DNA of 64,000 nt. Origin: UBA5704 sp036264355 (GTDB lineage: Bacteria > Acidobacteriota > Thermoanaerobaculia > Multivoradales > UBA5704). The translations under genes were made by a program, and so were the position numbers. Below, one piece after another: positions 24,776 to 37,152 of the stretch (its first letter is position 1; each line of letters starts with the position of its first letter). The DNA is taken from NCBI GenBank assembly GCA_036264355.1, contig DATARD010000198.1:23434-87433 (forward strand). The letters are read 5' to 3'. The notes under the pieces are model-generated. The model was not told the DNA's origin. It searched no databases and saw only the letters and a program-made list of their open reading frames with translations.

Positions 24776-26965
24776 CTACTCCAGATCCCCGATCACCGCC
24801 TCCAGCTTCTGCTTCTCCGCCGGGTTGGTTTCGAGAATGAGGGCGCGGCGGAAGCAGCGCAGGGCGTCGGTGTTGTCTTTGACTTCGTAGAGGTAGAGGG
24901 CGCCCGCCGTCTTCCAGATGTCGCCGCGGTTCGGCTGGAGGCGGAGGAGCTGCTCGTAGAACTGCACCGCCTCGCGCGGCTGGCCGAGACGGTAGGCGGC
25001 CTTCGCCGCGTTTTCGAGCGGCACGGCATTCGCCGGGTTGCGCCGCGCCGCCTCGCGGAAGTCGCGCAGCCCGTCCGCCAGCCGGTCCATCTCCACCTCG
25101 ATCAGGCCGCGCTCCAGATAGACCTCGGAGGAGTAGCTGCCGGCGGCGATTGAGGCGTCGAGCACCTTCATGGCTTCGGCCCGGTCGCCTTTCTCGCGCA
25201 GCATCTGCGCCAGGTTGTCCGCCGCCTCGCCGAGGCTCGCATCGAGCGTCAGCGCGTGGCGGTACTCCTTTTCCGCCTCGTCGCGCTTGCCCAGCTTCTT
25301 GAGGCAGGCGGCCGCGTCGGCCACCGGCACGGCGGAGAGCTCGTTCTCTTTCATCGCCCGCTGGAAAAGATTGAGCGCGGAGTCCGCGCGGCCGGCCTCC
25401 AGCAGGCAGGAGCCGGCCAGGCTCAAGGCCGGGAAGTTGTGCGGATCGCGCTTGACGATCGCCTGGAGCTTGGGCAGCGACTCGCTGCACTTTCCCCTCT
25501 GGATGTCGGCCGCCGCGTCGTGCAGGGCCTGCGCGATGTCGGCCATCCCCCGCGGATCGGGGAGATCCGGCCGCACGGCGCCTCCCGATCCCCCTCCCGC
25601 GTAGCCGAGGCTGGCGAGCTGCCGCCGCTGCTCCTCCGAGAGCATGTTCTCGGGACGCACCTCGGTGTCGAGCGGCTCCCCCGCCGCTTTCAACTGGTCG
25701 CGGAGCTTCTTCTCCCACAGCCGCATCGCCCCCGGCTGCTGCGCCGCGAGGTCCGTCGCCTCGTCCGGATCGGACGGGATCTGATAGAGGCTGCTCTTCG
25801 GCGCGTGGAGATAGAAAAAGCGGTCGGTCGACAGAGAACGCAACGGATACCACTTGTAGGCGAAGAACGGGAGGAAGCTCTCGGTGTAGCTGGTGCGGTC
25901 GCACCCTTTGCCGGCGGCGGGGAGGGGCAGCAGGCCCTGGCCGTCCAGCCCCGCCGGCACTGGCACCCCAGCCAGGCCGAGCAGGGTCGGCGCGACGTCG
26001 ACCGTGCGCACCAGGCACTCCTCGGTGCGGCCGGCCGGCACGCCGGGTCCGGCGAGGAGGAGAGGCACCCGGCGGGCCGCCTTGTAGAGGAGGAGCCCGT
26101 GGTGCTGCTCGCCGTGCTCGCCGAGCATCTCGCCGTGGTCGCCGACGACGACCACGTCCACGTCCTTCGGCAATTTGGCCAGGAGCACGCCGATCTGCTC
26201 GTCCATGTAGGCGATCTCGCCGTCGTAGAGGCGGCTCGGGCCGGTGGCCGAGTCGGCGAAGCGGGTCGGCGGCCGGTACTCCTCGTGCGGATCGTAGTAG
26301 TGCACCCAGAGAAAGAAGGGCGGCTTCAGCTTGCCGGCGGCGGCGAGCGCGGCGGCGGTCGTCGCCTCCGCCTGGCGCTCGCTCACCTCGGTGCCCGCGG
26401 CGTAGCCGGCTCCCAGGTCGTCGTCATAGATGCGGAAGCCCTGGTTGAGCCCGTGCCGGCGCGCCAGCACGATCGCGGAGACCACGGCGGCCGTGTCGTA
26501 GCCATGCGCGGCGAGCCGCTCGGCGACCGTCTCCACCTTGGCGGGGAGCACGAAAGTGCCGTTGTCGCGCACTCCCGTCCGCGGCGGGAAGAGACCGGTG
26601 AGGATCGTCGAGTGGCTCGGCAGGGTCACCGGGGCGGCGGTGTCGCAGCGCACGAAACGCACGCCGCGCGCCGCGAGGGCGTCGAGGTTCGGCGTCTTGG
26701 CGTACTTCCAGCCCCAGGCTCCGAGGTGGTCGGCGCGGGTGGTGTCGAGCGTGATGAGCACGATGCTGTGCCGCGGCGCGGACGGGGCCTGGGGAGCCGG
26801 AGCGGCGTTTGCCACGAATGACATGATCATGCTGACGAGAACCGAGATTGACGAGATCCGTATCGCGACGGCTCGTTCTCGGCGACTGGCGGCACTATTA
26901 ACCCATAGTGAGCCAATTCCATGCTTGCGGTCCTGAGGGCTGCCAAAAAAAACTGGAGCGTCCAT
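24776..26965 (-). CDS. Sulfatase-like hydrolase with C-terminal TPR repeats
   Basis: 729 residues from the ATG at 26965; an ATG at 26830 is the alternative, so the signal peptide (hydrophobic stretch ending ANAAPAP) is uncertain. The alkaline-phosphatase-superfamily core has LITLDTTRADHLGAWG (metal aspartate), GDHGEMLGEHGE, and a nucleophile motif reading TLPSH. Arylsulfatases need a cysteine or serine modified to formylglycine in CxPxR; here a threonine sits there, so it may be a phosphate/phosphonate hydrolase or transferase. From about residue 440 several TPR units follow (for example AEKEYRHALTLDASLGEA). Likely exported. Acidobacterial genomes have many such fusions. Confidence 0.8.
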   Translation of the reverse strand: MDAPVFFGSPQDRKHGIGSLWVNSAASRRERAVAIRISSISVLVSMIMSFVANAAPAPQAPSAPRHSIVLITLDTTRADHLGAWGWKYAKTPNLDALAARGVRFVRCDTAAPVTLPSHSTILTGLFPPRTGVRDNGTFVLPAKVETVAERLAAHGYDTAAVVSAIVLARRHGLNQGFRIYDDDLGAGYAAGTEVSERQAEATTAAALAAAGKLKPPFFLWVHYYDPHEEYRPPTRFADSATGPSRLYDGEIAYMDEQIGVLLAKLPKDVDVVVVGDHGEMLGEHGEQHHGLLLYKAARRVPLLLAGPGVPAGRTEECLVRTVDVAPTLLGLAGVPVPAGLDGQGLLPLPAAGKGCDRTSYTESFLPFFAYKWYPLRSLSTDRFFYLHAPKSSLYQIPSDPDEATDLAAQQPGAMRLWEKKLRDQLKAAGEPLDTEVRPENMLSEEQRRQLASLGYAGGGSGGAVRPDLPDPRGMADIAQALHDAAADIQRGKCSESLPKLQAIVKRDPHNFPALSLAGSCLLEAGRADSALNLFQRAMKENELSAVPVADAAACLKKLGKRDEAEKEYRHALTLDASLGEAADNLAQMLREKGDRAEAMKVLDASIAAGSYSSEVYLERGLIEVEMDRLADGLRDFREAARRNPANAVPLENAAKAAYRLGQPREAVQFYEQLLRLQPNRGDIWKTAGALYLYEVKDNTDALRCFRRALILETNPAEKQKLEAVIGDLE

Positions 26966-27123
26966 GGGCGGAGCGGGAGTATACCAGCCCGCAGAGCCGC
27001 GGTCCGCCAGACCCCTCTCTCTCCAGCTCTTCCACCACCCCGCTTCATTGTTTTGCAGCAATTGATGAGCCTTGTTCCAAATAGATGCGAGCCAAAACCG
27101 TTTCTAGTTTCAGAGGAGCCTGT

Positions 27124-30519
<3,396 letters not shown>

Positions 30520-30554
30520 GCGCCGATTCACCCGTCGGCGGCTGCACACCCCCG

Positions 30555-30584
30555 GCCCCCTCTCTTCGGAGAGGGGGCTTTTTT
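30555..30584 (+). terminator. Rho-independent terminator of the metalloprotease gene
   Basis: GCCCCCTCTC, loop TTCG, GAGAGGGGGC, then six T. A perfect 10-bp stem 36 bp after the stop codon. It overlaps the end of the convergent TonB-receptor gene region, so it may serve both directions weakly. Confidence 0.92.
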
Positions 30585-30596
30585 CATGTAAACCAT

Positions 30597-32996
30597 CTAA
30601 AACACGTACCGGATCCTCCCCGCGATCGTGCGCGGCGGAATCACGTGCGTGCCTCCGAAAGTGGACTGGAAGTTGTAGAGACCTTTCTTGTCGAAGGCGT
30701 TCAAGACGTCGAGCTGGATCTCGAACGGCATGCCGTACTGCTGGAGCCGCGCGCCGAGCGAGAAGTTGAAGATCGTCCGTGGCTTGACGCGCTGCGGGTC
30801 CTCGTTGAAGCGGATGAACGGCACGGCGTAGGCGGTATCCGGACTGGACAGCAGATCCTCCGGGGTGCCGCCACCGGTGACCAGACCCGAGTCATAGCGC
30901 TGTGTCATGCCGGCCCAGAAGCCTGTCCTGGGGATGTCCCAGAAGATCCCGAGCTGCTCCTGGAGATCCTGGTCGTGGTCGATGACGAAAGGACCGCCGG
31001 TCAGGGTGTCGAGGGCGCCGGAGTCGAGGAAGAGACCACCGACGAACGGCGGAATGTAGATCGCATGGACGTGGCCGAGGGAGAGGTAGCCGCGCACCCC
31101 GTCAAAAGGTCCGGCGTCGAGACGCGCGTTCCAACCGTTCAGGTCGCCGCCCTTGAAGTTGAGCGGGAAGACGATGCCGGTGTTGAAGAACTGGCCCTGG
31201 TCGGCAGCGTTGACCACCGTCCGCTTCCAGTAGGATAGATCGAGGCGCAAACCGGATCCGATGCCCTGTTGGAGGCCGAAGTTCCAGGCCTTGTGGCGCT
31301 CCGAGACGTTGAAGAGCTGGCCGAAGCCGAGCCGATTGGATTCCTGGACGTCCGGCGGCACCAGCGAGGCGGCGGCCGACGACGAGGAGGTGAGGATGTT
31401 CTCGTACTCCGGCGTGATGAACATGCGGTCGTAAGACGCCCGCACCACAGTCTTCGTGGCGGGAATGTAATAGGCGGCTCCGACGCGCGGCTGGAGCAGG
31501 TCTTCCGTCCGGAACAGGCTGTTTTTGTCGTAGCGCAACCCGGCGTTGACCGTCAGGTCCTTCCACTTGAAGGTGTCCTGGGCGAAGGCGGCGTAGTACT
31601 TGCCGGTGCGCGAGCCGCTGAACACGAACGGCGCGCCGCCGCGGGTCAGATCATAAGGCGCGAGGTTGGGGTTGTATCCGTCCACGTCGGGATCGTTGAG
31701 AGTCGGATCGGTAATGCCGAAGCTGAACGTCTCGCGGATGGGGAAACGTTTGGCCTGGATGCCGGCCTTGAAGACGTTCGGACCCACCTCTTGCGACAGG
31801 GCGACGTTGGTGCCCTGGTTGGCCAGCGAGCGGTTCTGCCGCGCCGTCACCGGCGTATCTCCCGCGGAGGGCAGGAGCTTCAGTTGATTGTTCCGGCCGT
31901 AGATCTGGGCGTCGAGCACGGTGCCCTGGCCGGCGATGAGCTGGTATCCGAGGTTGGCGTTCCAATCCTGGGAGGTCACCCGCTGGTTCTGGCCGGCCTC
32001 CTGCTGCGACGGCAGGTTCGTCACGTCGCGGTCGGTCTTGCCGCCGCTGCCGGTGAGACGGAAGGAGCTTGCGCTGTCGGGCGCCAGGTCGTAGCGGAGG
32101 AAGCCGCGCCGGGTGGTGCCGTGATTGTGGAAGTCGTCGAAGGAGACGGGATCGAGGAAGCGGTCGGAGCGCGAGCCGTCGAGGTTCACGAAGAGGCCGG
32201 ATTTCGAGGAGCCGTGGCCCACGGCGACGGAGCCCTCCTGCGTGGAGAAGCGCGCGGCGCCGACGCCGACGTCCCCTTTCCAACCGTTCTGTCCGAGCGC
32301 GGAGCGGGTGGTCAGGTTGATCACGCCGTTCGCCTTCTCCCCGTACTCGGCGGGGATGCCGCCGACGACGATTTCGATCTCCTGCGAGATCGCCGGGTCG
32401 AGCGAGTTCGAGAAGGTGACGCCGATCTGGTCGCCGATCGGCTGGCCGTCGATCACCAGGAGCTGCTGGGAGTGGCCGCCCTGGAAGTGGTAGCGGCCGT
32501 TCTCGTCCTGGCTGAAGCCCGGCGCGGAGAGCACGATCTGCTCGAAAGCCCGCGACGCCGCGGCCGCCGGCATGCGCTGGATGAGCGACTTGTCGATGTC
32601 CACGTGGCTCGACGAGTCGTCGGTTTCGAGCGCCACAGCTTCTTTCTCGGCGGTCACCGTGGTGGTCTCCCCGAACGCCGCGAGGAGGGTCAGGGTCCTG
32701 TCGACCGGGATGCTGCCGCGCACGTCGACGTCGACGTGGACATCACGGAACTGATCGAGCGAAGCCAGCAGGTGGTACGGGTTGTCGGGGACGTTGAGAA
32801 AGCGGAAGGCGCCGTCCGCCGCCGCGACGGTGGTCTGGGAGTAGCCGACGAGATCGTTGCTCAGGGTGACGGTGGCTCCGGGGAGCGGTTTGCCGTCGGG
32901 GCCGACGACGTGGCCCCGTACCTGGCCCGCGAAAGCGGCCGGCGCGCAAAGAAGCCCGAAGAGAAAACCGGGGAGAAGGACGCTTTTCCAAAACAT
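30597..32996 (-). CDS. TonB-dependent receptor with N-terminal carboxypeptidase-regulatory-like domain
   Basis: 799 residues from the ATG at 32996, which has GGAGG seven bases upstream; an in-frame start at 33038 is less likely. A signal peptide ends at FAGQ. Residues about 24-105 form the CarboxypepD_reg-like domain (GHVVGPDGKPLPGATVTL). A plug domain follows (about 130-230, with VIDGQPIGDQ and IPAEYGEKANGVINL), then a 22-strand barrel ending in RIRYVF. The C-terminal aromatic residue is the outer-membrane insertion signal. This is the TonB-dependent receptor type expanded in Acidobacteriota; the substrate is unknown. Two small CxxC proteins encoded just upstream may be partners. Confidence 0.9.
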   Translation of the reverse strand: MFWKSVLLPGFLFGLLCAPAAFAGQVRGHVVGPDGKPLPGATVTLSNDLVGYSQTTVAAADGAFRFLNVPDNPYHLLASLDQFRDVHVDVDVRGSIPVDRTLTLLAAFGETTTVTAEKEAVALETDDSSSHVDIDKSLIQRMPAAAASRAFEQIVLSAPGFSQDENGRYHFQGGHSQQLLVIDGQPIGDQIGVTFSNSLDPAISQEIEIVVGGIPAEYGEKANGVINLTTRSALGQNGWKGDVGVGAARFSTQEGSVAVGHGSSKSGLFVNLDGSRSDRFLDPVSFDDFHNHGTTRRGFLRYDLAPDSASSFRLTGSGGKTDRDVTNLPSQQEAGQNQRVTSQDWNANLGYQLIAGQGTVLDAQIYGRNNQLKLLPSAGDTPVTARQNRSLANQGTNVALSQEVGPNVFKAGIQAKRFPIRETFSFGITDPTLNDPDVDGYNPNLAPYDLTRGGAPFVFSGSRTGKYYAAFAQDTFKWKDLTVNAGLRYDKNSLFRTEDLLQPRVGAAYYIPATKTVVRASYDRMFITPEYENILTSSSSAAASLVPPDVQESNRLGFGQLFNVSERHKAWNFGLQQGIGSGLRLDLSYWKRTVVNAADQGQFFNTGIVFPLNFKGGDLNGWNARLDAGPFDGVRGYLSLGHVHAIYIPPFVGGLFLDSGALDTLTGGPFVIDHDQDLQEQLGIFWDIPRTGFWAGMTQRYDSGLVTGGGTPEDLLSSPDTAYAVPFIRFNEDPQRVKPRTIFNFSLGARLQQYGMPFEIQLDVLNAFDKKGLYNFQSTFGGTHVIPPRTIAGRIRYVF

Positions 32997-33116
32997 TGCA
33001 AACCTCCGGAGAAATCGCCGGCGGAACGGAGCCGCCACGGCGGTTCAAAAACGCACGAGCACGGATCGGCCACCCCGCGGAGGCGCGGCGGCCGGACGAT
33101 GGGCGGGCGGAGGAGG

Positions 33117-33485
33117 TCAGCAGGCGGGAGGGCCGCGTGCGAGGCACGGGCGGCGGGCGGGGCGTCCGGCTCGCGGCGGCGCGGAGGCGTGCACGCGGGC
33201 ATGCACAGGGAGCGGCGCCGCCCGCACGGATTCGAGCACATGAGCGCCGCTCGTCTGCAGGCGGTGCACGCAGCCCGGGCAGGGGCGCTGCACGATGACG
33301 TCGGCGCGGCAGAGATGGTTCGGGCCGCGGTGAGAGACGATCGTCGCGCGCGGGCTCCAGGCGGACTCCTCGCCGGAGTCCTCGTGGAGCCCTCCCGGGC
33401 GGTGCAGATCGAAGGCGCCCAAGCCGAGCGATGCTGCCACCAGCAGGGCCACCAGCAGGCGGGCACAGAGGGCCCGCCGGACCAT
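33117..33485 (-). CDS. Small exported CxxC protein, paralogue of the next upstream gene
   Basis: 122 residues. The N-terminus MVRRALCARLLVALLVAAS is a signal peptide. The mature part has ADVIVQRPCPGCVHRLQTSG: a CxxC pair followed by HRLQTxG. The neighbouring gene has SEIVKRPVCEICLLRLQTAG, so the two share a motif and order and are likely paralogues. The C-terminus is low-complexity and rich in A, P, R and H. It lies 120 bp upstream of the TonB-receptor gene on the same strand. A metal-binding or redox role is suggested by CxxC only. I see no good ribosome-binding site, so the start is uncertain. Confidence 0.55.
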   Translation of the reverse strand: MVRRALCARLLVALLVAASLGLGAFDLHRPGGLHEDSGEESAWSPRATIVSHRGPNHLCRADVIVQRPCPGCVHRLQTSGAHVLESVRAAPLPVHARVHASAPPRAGRPARRPCLARGPPAC

Positions 33486-33693
33486 GAAAAATCCCGGGAG
33501 AGAGAAGATGAACCAAGACAGAGAGGAGCCAGATCCCGTCTGGTTATATCTCTCCCCTCCCCCGAGAAGCTTGCTCAGACGACAACGCCGGAATGCCAAT
33601 GCCCCTCCAGTCCTTCAGCCGGAACGATGTGGAGCTTTCCCCGGCCGACAGCACGGCCAGGGGACGGAGCACCTCGGTGCCGGAAGGATCAGA

Positions 33694-34068
33694 TCAGGCG
33701 ATGGGTGGAGCGCGGGCTGGACGGGAGAGGCGGGAGAGACCGCAGGGGACGGGAGCCGTCTCGCTGGAAACCACTCCGCTGGCCGACGGGACGCCGCAGG
33801 AGGCTGCGGCGACGAGACGGATGCCGGCCGTTTGCAGGCGGAGCAGGCAGATCTCGCAGACCGGCCGCTTGACGATCTCGGACGCTTCGAAGTGAAGCGG
33901 CTGCCCGGGATGGACGGCGGCGTGCGAGAAGGACTCTTCCTCCGCCACGCCGAAGGAGTGCGCGGCGCAGGAAGAGTGGGGAGCGACCGCCGCCAGGGAC
34001 ACGACCAACGCCAGGAACGCCGCCAGGAAGCGGCAGGTTCCAGCGCGGGGGCGGAAGGGTCTCTCCAT
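33694..34068 (-). CDS. Small exported CxxC protein, paralogue of the gene at 33117
   Basis: 124 residues from the ATG at 34068 (a GTG at 34089 is an alternative). After a basic start and the hydrophobic stretch FLAAFLALVVSLAAVA, the mature part contains CAAHSFGVAEEES and then SEIVKRPVCEICLLRLQTAG, a CxxC pair. The remainder is Ser/Val/Pro-rich. It shares the CxxC-xx-RLQTxG pattern with the protein encoded at 33117-33485. Both precede a TonB-dependent receptor, which suggests a small export or uptake unit, though spacing is loose (208 bp). No named family recognised. Confidence 0.55.
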   Translation of the reverse strand: MERPFRPRAGTCRFLAAFLALVVSLAAVAPHSSCAAHSFGVAEEESFSHAAVHPGQPLHFEASEIVKRPVCEICLLRLQTAGIRLVAAASCGVPSASGVVSSETAPVPCGLSRLSRPARAPPIA

Positions 34069-34284
34069 CGGCAGGGGACAGGATAGCACACCCTGCTACG
34101 GTTCCCGGGAGCATTCCCGCAGGAAGCCACGCCGCCCGGCACAAGACATGTCCATGCTGAAAACCGGCTCGCTTTGAGCCCTCTCCTGCACCCTCTCTTT
34201 ATGGAGACGACGCTGAGGTCGTCCCCATCCATTCACTGACAGCTTGTCATCGGAATTTTATTTCTGGAAAGAGAAGGAGAGTCT

Positions 34285-37047
34285 ATGCAGCGATTCATGC
34301 GTGTGCTCGCGCTCGGGATCCTCGTCGCCGGCCTCGTCCCGGCCTCCCGCGCGTTGGCGGCCGGCCGGCAGGAATGGCCGACGGTGCAGGAGCAGCTCAG
34401 CAAGGACCATGTGCAGCTCGGGTCCGCCCTCGAACGGCTGATCCTGGCGAACCAGGACTTCAGCGTCCTGAATCCCAAGGAATTCAACGACCGCATCACG
34501 ATTCCCCTCTGGCTGCGTGTCCTCTATCGGAAGAACCACCCGCACGACACGTTCTCGCCGAAAGACCCGACCGGCGGCTATCCGCTGGTGCTGCACGAAG
34601 TCTGGGAGTGGATGGTGAGCCACCAGGACCTGCAACGCGGCAAGGTCGAAGGCATCCACAGCGAGAACAAGTCGGCCACCGAGACCGGCGAGATGCGGAT
34701 CTCCGGCGCCCAGACCTCGCCGCGCAGCGAGACCGACATCCGGGTCAACTACCAGAACCCGCTGAAGATCATCGGCGCCTCGAACAACATCAGCTCGGCC
34801 GGCCGCCAGGCGATGTTCTTCTCCTCGAACGGCGGCACCTCCTGGGGCCAGACCCTGCTGCCGCTGGTGACCGGCGACTCGTTCCAGTCCGATCCCACGG
34901 TGGATTGGACCTCGGACGGCACCGCGTGGTCCACCACGATCGGCATCAACTCGGCGGGGACCATCCTCAAGATGCGCTCCTACAAGTCGACCGACGGCGG
35001 CGCCACCTGGACCTTCGACGCCACCTTCTCCGGCAGCACGACCAACAACGACAAGCAGATGATCTGGGTCGACCACTCCGCCACCTCGCCGTTCAAGGAC
35101 AACATCTACGCCATCTGGCACCCCGGGCTTCCCGCCGTCGTGGCGCGGCGCACCGGACCGACCGGCTCGTGGCAGACCCCGGTTCAGGTCAGCGGCTCGG
35201 AGACCACCGGCACGGCGATCGGCGATGATGTCAAGACCAACAGCTTCGGCGACGTCTTCGCCTTCTTCCCCGACACCGGCAGCCAGCGGCTCAACGTCGC
35301 CAAGTCGACCAACGGCGGCGTCTCCTTCGGTGCGCCGGTGCGCCTCGGCACCAGCTTCGCCTCCTTCCAGTTCGCCATCCCGGCCGACGCCAGCCGCCAG
35401 GTGCTGGTCTACATGACCGGCGGCGCCTACCGCACCTCGACCGTGAACAACGTCTACGCCGCCTGGAACGACCTCTCCGGCGACTCCGGCTGCACCAGCG
35501 GCGGCGGCCCGGGCACCAACGCCTCCTCGAGCTGCAAGAGCCGCATCTGGTTCTCCCGCTCGACCGACGGCGGCGCCACCTGGTCGGCGCCGGCGAAGAT
35601 CAACAACCAGTCCGGCCTCAACGACCAGTTCTTCCCCTGGCTGGTGGTGGACGAGACGAACGGCAAGGTCGCGATCGCCTACTACGACACGGTCGGCGAC
35701 TCGACCCGCGCGACCACCAACGTCTATTACCAGTCCTCGACCGACAACGGCACCACCTGGAGCACCCCGTTCAAGGTGACGACCGCCACCACCAACGAGA
35801 CCCTCGCCGGCGCCGATTCCGGCAACCAGTACGGTGACTACACCGGCCTGTCCGGCATCGCGGGCACCTTCTTCCCGGTGTGGACCGACCGCCGCAGCGG
35901 CGCCTCGGAAGAGGTGTGGACGGCGAACATCGCCGACGGCACCATCGCCACCCCGGACTTCACGATCGCCGCCTCTCCCACCACCCTCTCCGTGCAGCAG
36001 GGCAACGCGGGCACCTCGACGATCACCACCACCGTCTCCGGCGGCTTCAACAACGCCATCTCGCTCTCCGCCTCCGGCCAGCCCACCGGTGTGACCGTCG
36101 GCTTCAGCCCCAATCCGATCGCGGCGCCGGGCTCCGGCTCCTCGACGGCGACCTTCACCGTCGCCTCCACGGTCGCCGCGGGCACCTATCCGATCACCAT
36201 CACCGGCACCGGCGGCACCACCACCCACAACACCACGGTGAACCTCACCGTCACCACGGTGCCCACCCCCGACTTCACGATCTCGGCCTCGCCGACCGCG
36301 CTCACCGTGGTGCAGGGCAACGCCGGCACCTCGACGGTGACCACCGCCGTCTCCGGCGGCTTCAACGCCGCCATCGCGCTGACCGCTTCCGGCCAGCCCA
36401 CCGGCGTCACCGTCGGCTTCAGCCCCGCCTCGATCGCGGCGCCCGGCTCCGGCACCTCGACGGCCACCTTCACCGTCGCCTCGACCACCGCGACCGGCGT
36501 CTACCCGATCACCATCACCGGCACCGGCGGCGGCAAGACCCACACCGCCACCGTCACCCTCACGGTGACCAGCGGCACCTCGACGCAGCTCCTGCTCAAC
36601 CCCGGCTTCGAGAGCGGCGCGGTCAACTGGACGGCCACCGCCGGCGTCATCGACAACTCGTCCGGTGAGCCGGCCCGCACGGGCTCCTGGAAGGCGTGGC
36701 TCGACGGCTACGGCACCACCCACACCGACTCCATCTATCAGCAGGTGACCATTCCGTCGACCGCCGTCTCGGCGACGCTCAACTTCTATCTCCACATCGA
36801 CACCGCCGAGACCACCACCACGACCGCGTACGACACCCTGGCGGTGCAGATCCGCAACTCCTCGAACACCGTCCTCGCGACGCTCCATACCTTCTCGAAC
36901 CTCGATCACAACACCGGTTACGCTCTGCAGAGCTACAACCTGATCGCCTACAAGGGCCAGACGATCCGTGTCTACTTCCTCGGCACGGAAGACGTCTCGC
37001 TGCAGACTTCGTTCGTCATCGATGACACCGCCCTGAACGTCAACTGA
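34285..37047 (+). CDS. Secreted BNR-repeat (sialidase-like propeller) protein with Ig-like and jelly-roll modules
   Basis: 920 residues; AAGGAGAG precedes the ATG at 34285. A signal peptide ends near ASRALA. Residues about 170-545 contain BNR/Asp-box repeats (SSNGGTSWGQ, STDGGATWTF, STNGGVSFGA, STDGGATWSA, STDNGTTWST), the blades of a sialidase-like beta-propeller. Catalytic residues of true sialidases are not evident, so it may bind glycans or have another hydrolase role. From about 555 two Ig-like modules and a C-terminal jelly-roll module match those of the metalloprotease at 27124 nearly base for base. It is exported and probably targets the same surface or polymer. Confidence 0.8.
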   Translation: MQRFMRVLALGILVAGLVPASRALAAGRQEWPTVQEQLSKDHVQLGSALERLILANQDFSVLNPKEFNDRITIPLWLRVLYRKNHPHDTFSPKDPTGGYPLVLHEVWEWMVSHQDLQRGKVEGIHSENKSATETGEMRISGAQTSPRSETDIRVNYQNPLKIIGASNNISSAGRQAMFFSSNGGTSWGQTLLPLVTGDSFQSDPTVDWTSDGTAWSTTIGINSAGTILKMRSYKSTDGGATWTFDATFSGSTTNNDKQMIWVDHSATSPFKDNIYAIWHPGLPAVVARRTGPTGSWQTPVQVSGSETTGTAIGDDVKTNSFGDVFAFFPDTGSQRLNVAKSTNGGVSFGAPVRLGTSFASFQFAIPADASRQVLVYMTGGAYRTSTVNNVYAAWNDLSGDSGCTSGGGPGTNASSSCKSRIWFSRSTDGGATWSAPAKINNQSGLNDQFFPWLVVDETNGKVAIAYYDTVGDSTRATTNVYYQSSTDNGTTWSTPFKVTTATTNETLAGADSGNQYGDYTGLSGIAGTFFPVWTDRRSGASEEVWTANIADGTIATPDFTIAASPTTLSVQQGNAGTSTITTTVSGGFNNAISLSASGQPTGVTVGFSPNPIAAPGSGSSTATFTVASTVAAGTYPITITGTGGTTTHNTTVNLTVTTVPTPDFTISASPTALTVVQGNAGTSTVTTAVSGGFNAAIALTASGQPTGVTVGFSPASIAAPGSGTSTATFTVASTTATGVYPITITGTGGGKTHTATVTLTVTSGTSTQLLLNPGFESGAVNWTATAGVIDNSSGEPARTGSWKAWLDGYGTTHTDSIYQQVTIPSTAVSATLNFYLHIDTAETTTTTAYDTLAVQIRNSSNTVLATLHTFSNLDHNTGYALQSYNLIAYKGQTIRVYFLGTEDVSLQTSFVIDDTALNVN
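35947..37047 (+). repeat. Ig-like/jelly-roll module block, copy 2
   Basis: Near-identical to 29425-30519; the terminal 460 bp differ by scattered substitutions. Even the downstream terminator core (CCCCCGGCCCCCTCT) is shared, so the homology extends beyond the stop codon. Confidence 0.85.
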
Positions 37048-37071
37048 GCGTTCGACGGCTGCACACCCCCG

Positions 37072-37106
37072 GCCCCCTCTTCCCTTGTGGGAGAGGGGGC
37101 TTTTTC
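37072..37106 (+). terminator. Rho-independent terminator of the BNR-protein gene
   Basis: GCCCCCTCTTCCC, loop TTGT, GGGAGAGGGGGC, then five T. One bulged T in the left arm. It lies 25 bp after the stop codon and is a relative of the terminator at 30555. Confidence 0.88.
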
Positions 37107-37152
37107 TTGTAAAATCCCCGCACACATTTTCAAGCGAGAAGGGAGAAGTGTC

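Noticed and set aside
33484..34086. 200-residue plus-strand frame MKNPGREKMNQ
   Set aside because: Antisense to the two CxxC-protein genes, no signal or domain; the minus-strand genes have signal peptides and a shared motif.
34258..37125. 955-residue minus-strand frame opposite the BNR protein
   Set aside because: Shadow of the real gene; same composition as the other antisense frames.
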